NCBI GenBank assembly: GCA_030691835.1
Contig: JAUYDO010000027.1
Location: 1 to 5,078 of the forward strand
Length of the DNA: 5,078 bases
DNA from: Dehalococcoidia bacterium
GTDB taxonomy: Bacteria > Chloroflexota > Dehalococcoidia > Dehalococcoidales > UBA3254
Direction of reading: 5' to 3'
Positions 4,634 to 5,078 of the stretch are shown piece after piece; within the stretch, counting starts at the first letter, position 1; the number at the start of each line of letters is the position of its first letter. The notes under the pieces are model-generated. The model did not search any database. It was not told the origin of the DNA and saw only the letters and a program-made list of their open reading frames with translations. The translations under genes were made by a program, and so were the position numbers.

Positions 4634-5078
4634 TTAGATTGTCGGTCCGCCGTATTTCTGCCTCAGTTTCGGCTTCTCAATCTTACCGGTTGGGTTGCGC
4701 GGCACCTTGTCGAAGATAATGCGCCGCGGCCTCTTGTACCTGGGAAGGTTCTGCTCGCAGAAGACGTTTATTTCAGTTTCGGTCAGAGTTTCGCCGGGCT
4801 TGGGGTCGATTATAGCGGCGGCTATTTCACCTAATCTCTCATCGGGAATTCCGATTATGGCTACGTCGTAGACCTTAGGATGGTTGTGGATGGTGTCCTC
4901 TATCTCAATAGGATAGATTTTCTCCCCACCGACATTCACCAGGTCCTTTTTCCTGTCAACCAGGTAAATATAGCCATCGGCGTCCATCTTAGCCATGTCG
5001 CCGGTATAGAGCCAGCCGTCCTTGACAGTTTCCGCCGTCTTTTCCGGGTTTTTATAGTACTCCTTCATGACGCCACAG
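4634..5078 (-). CDS. AMP-forming acyl-CoA synthetase (ANL superfamily), C-terminal part
   Basis: C-terminal domain of an adenylate-forming ligase that activates a carboxylic acid to its acyl-AMP and then acyl-CoA. The frame is open to the window edge on the minus strand (CGVMKEYYKNPEKT, the usual VMKGYYNNP region), so the Met at 5068 is internal and about two thirds of a protein of 500-570 residues is missing. Counting from that Met, the visible core motifs are GWLYTGD (18-24), DGYIYLVDRKKDLVNVGGEKIYPIEIED (31-58, hinge and A8 loop), the AIIGIPDERLGE strand (70-81) and PRNPTGKIEK with the catalytic Lys129 of motif A10. The series is intact, so the enzyme is probably active. The motif set fits fatty, aryl or other acyl-CoA ligases and not the PaaK phenylacetate-CoA ligase class. 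The substrate pocket is outside the window, so substrate is unknown. It ends with TAA at 4634, converging on the GYD gene. Confidence 0.92.
   Translation of the reverse strand, partial: CGVMKEYYKNPEKTAETVKDGWLYTGDMAKMDADGYIYLVDRKKDLVNVGGEKIYPIEIEDTIHNHPKVYDVAIIGIPDERLGEIAAAIIDPKPGETLTETEINVFCEQNLPRYKRPRRIIFDKVPRNPTGKIEKPKLRQKYGGPTI

Noticed and set aside
4565..4834. Plus-strand open frame of 89 codons starting inside the inverted-repeat element
   Set aside because: Its start lies in a non-coding repeat and the rest is antisense to the acyl-CoA synthetase.
4634..5078. Phenylacetate-CoA ligase (PaaK) forming a pathway with IOR
   Set aside because: The C-terminal motifs fit the general acyl-CoA synthetase type rather than PaaK, and the gene lies on the other strand far from the ior genes.
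1..5078. CRISPR array, tRNA, defence system or complete insertion sequence
   Set aside because: No regularly spaced direct repeats, no cloverleaf, no transposase, nuclease or toxin-antitoxin genes were seen on either strand.

Overview
The window looks like the chromosome of an anaerobic bacterium with about 50% GC. The evidence is an oxygen-sensitive, ferredoxin-linked indolepyruvate oxidoreductase (IorA/IorB) and a CooC-type nickel-insertion ATPase, both typical of strict anaerobes. The compact gene clusters and small non-coding inverted repeats that begin CTGTCATTGCGAG or centre on CCCCCTTT/AAAGGGGG resemble what is seen in uncultured Chloroflexota (Dehalococcoidia) and other subsurface anaerobes. 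The lineage assignment is inference only.

Layout. (1) 1-1588, + strand: the 3' part of iorA, complete iorB and a PaaI-type hotdog thioesterase. All three overlap at their ends (4 bp and 14 bp), so they form one translationally coupled unit. IOR makes arylacetyl-CoA from aryl-pyruvates and the thioesterase family hydrolyses such CoA esters, so the set suggests aromatic amino acid catabolism ending in a free aryl acid plus reduced ferredoxin. (2) 1589-1983: a 395-bp gap holding a REP-like hairpin repeat, the N-terminal remnant of an MFS transporter, and a probable extended -10 promoter followed by a 16-bp sequence that recurs at 3881. (3) 1984-3243, + strand: a PPC/DUF296-domain protein and a CooC-like ATPase, 9 bp apart. 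(4) 3215-3823, - strand: a VTT/DedA-type membrane protein that meets the CooC gene tail to tail with a 29-bp coding overlap. (5) 3824-4075: a MITE-like nested palindrome, then a near-consensus promoter and Shine-Dalgarno for a small GYD-domain protein (4076-4378). (6) 4379-4633: a strong hairpin, a short palindrome and a second MITE-like inverted repeat. (7) 4634-5078, - strand: the C-terminal part of an AMP-forming acyl-CoA synthetase that runs out of the window.

I found no tRNA, rRNA, CRISPR array, complete insertion sequence or defence system, and nothing that I can defend as a wholly new system. The more interesting points are the IOR-thioesterase coupling, the CooC-like ATPase paired with a PPC-domain protein and no CO dehydrogenase in view, and the short repeated elements that occupy the gaps between genes.
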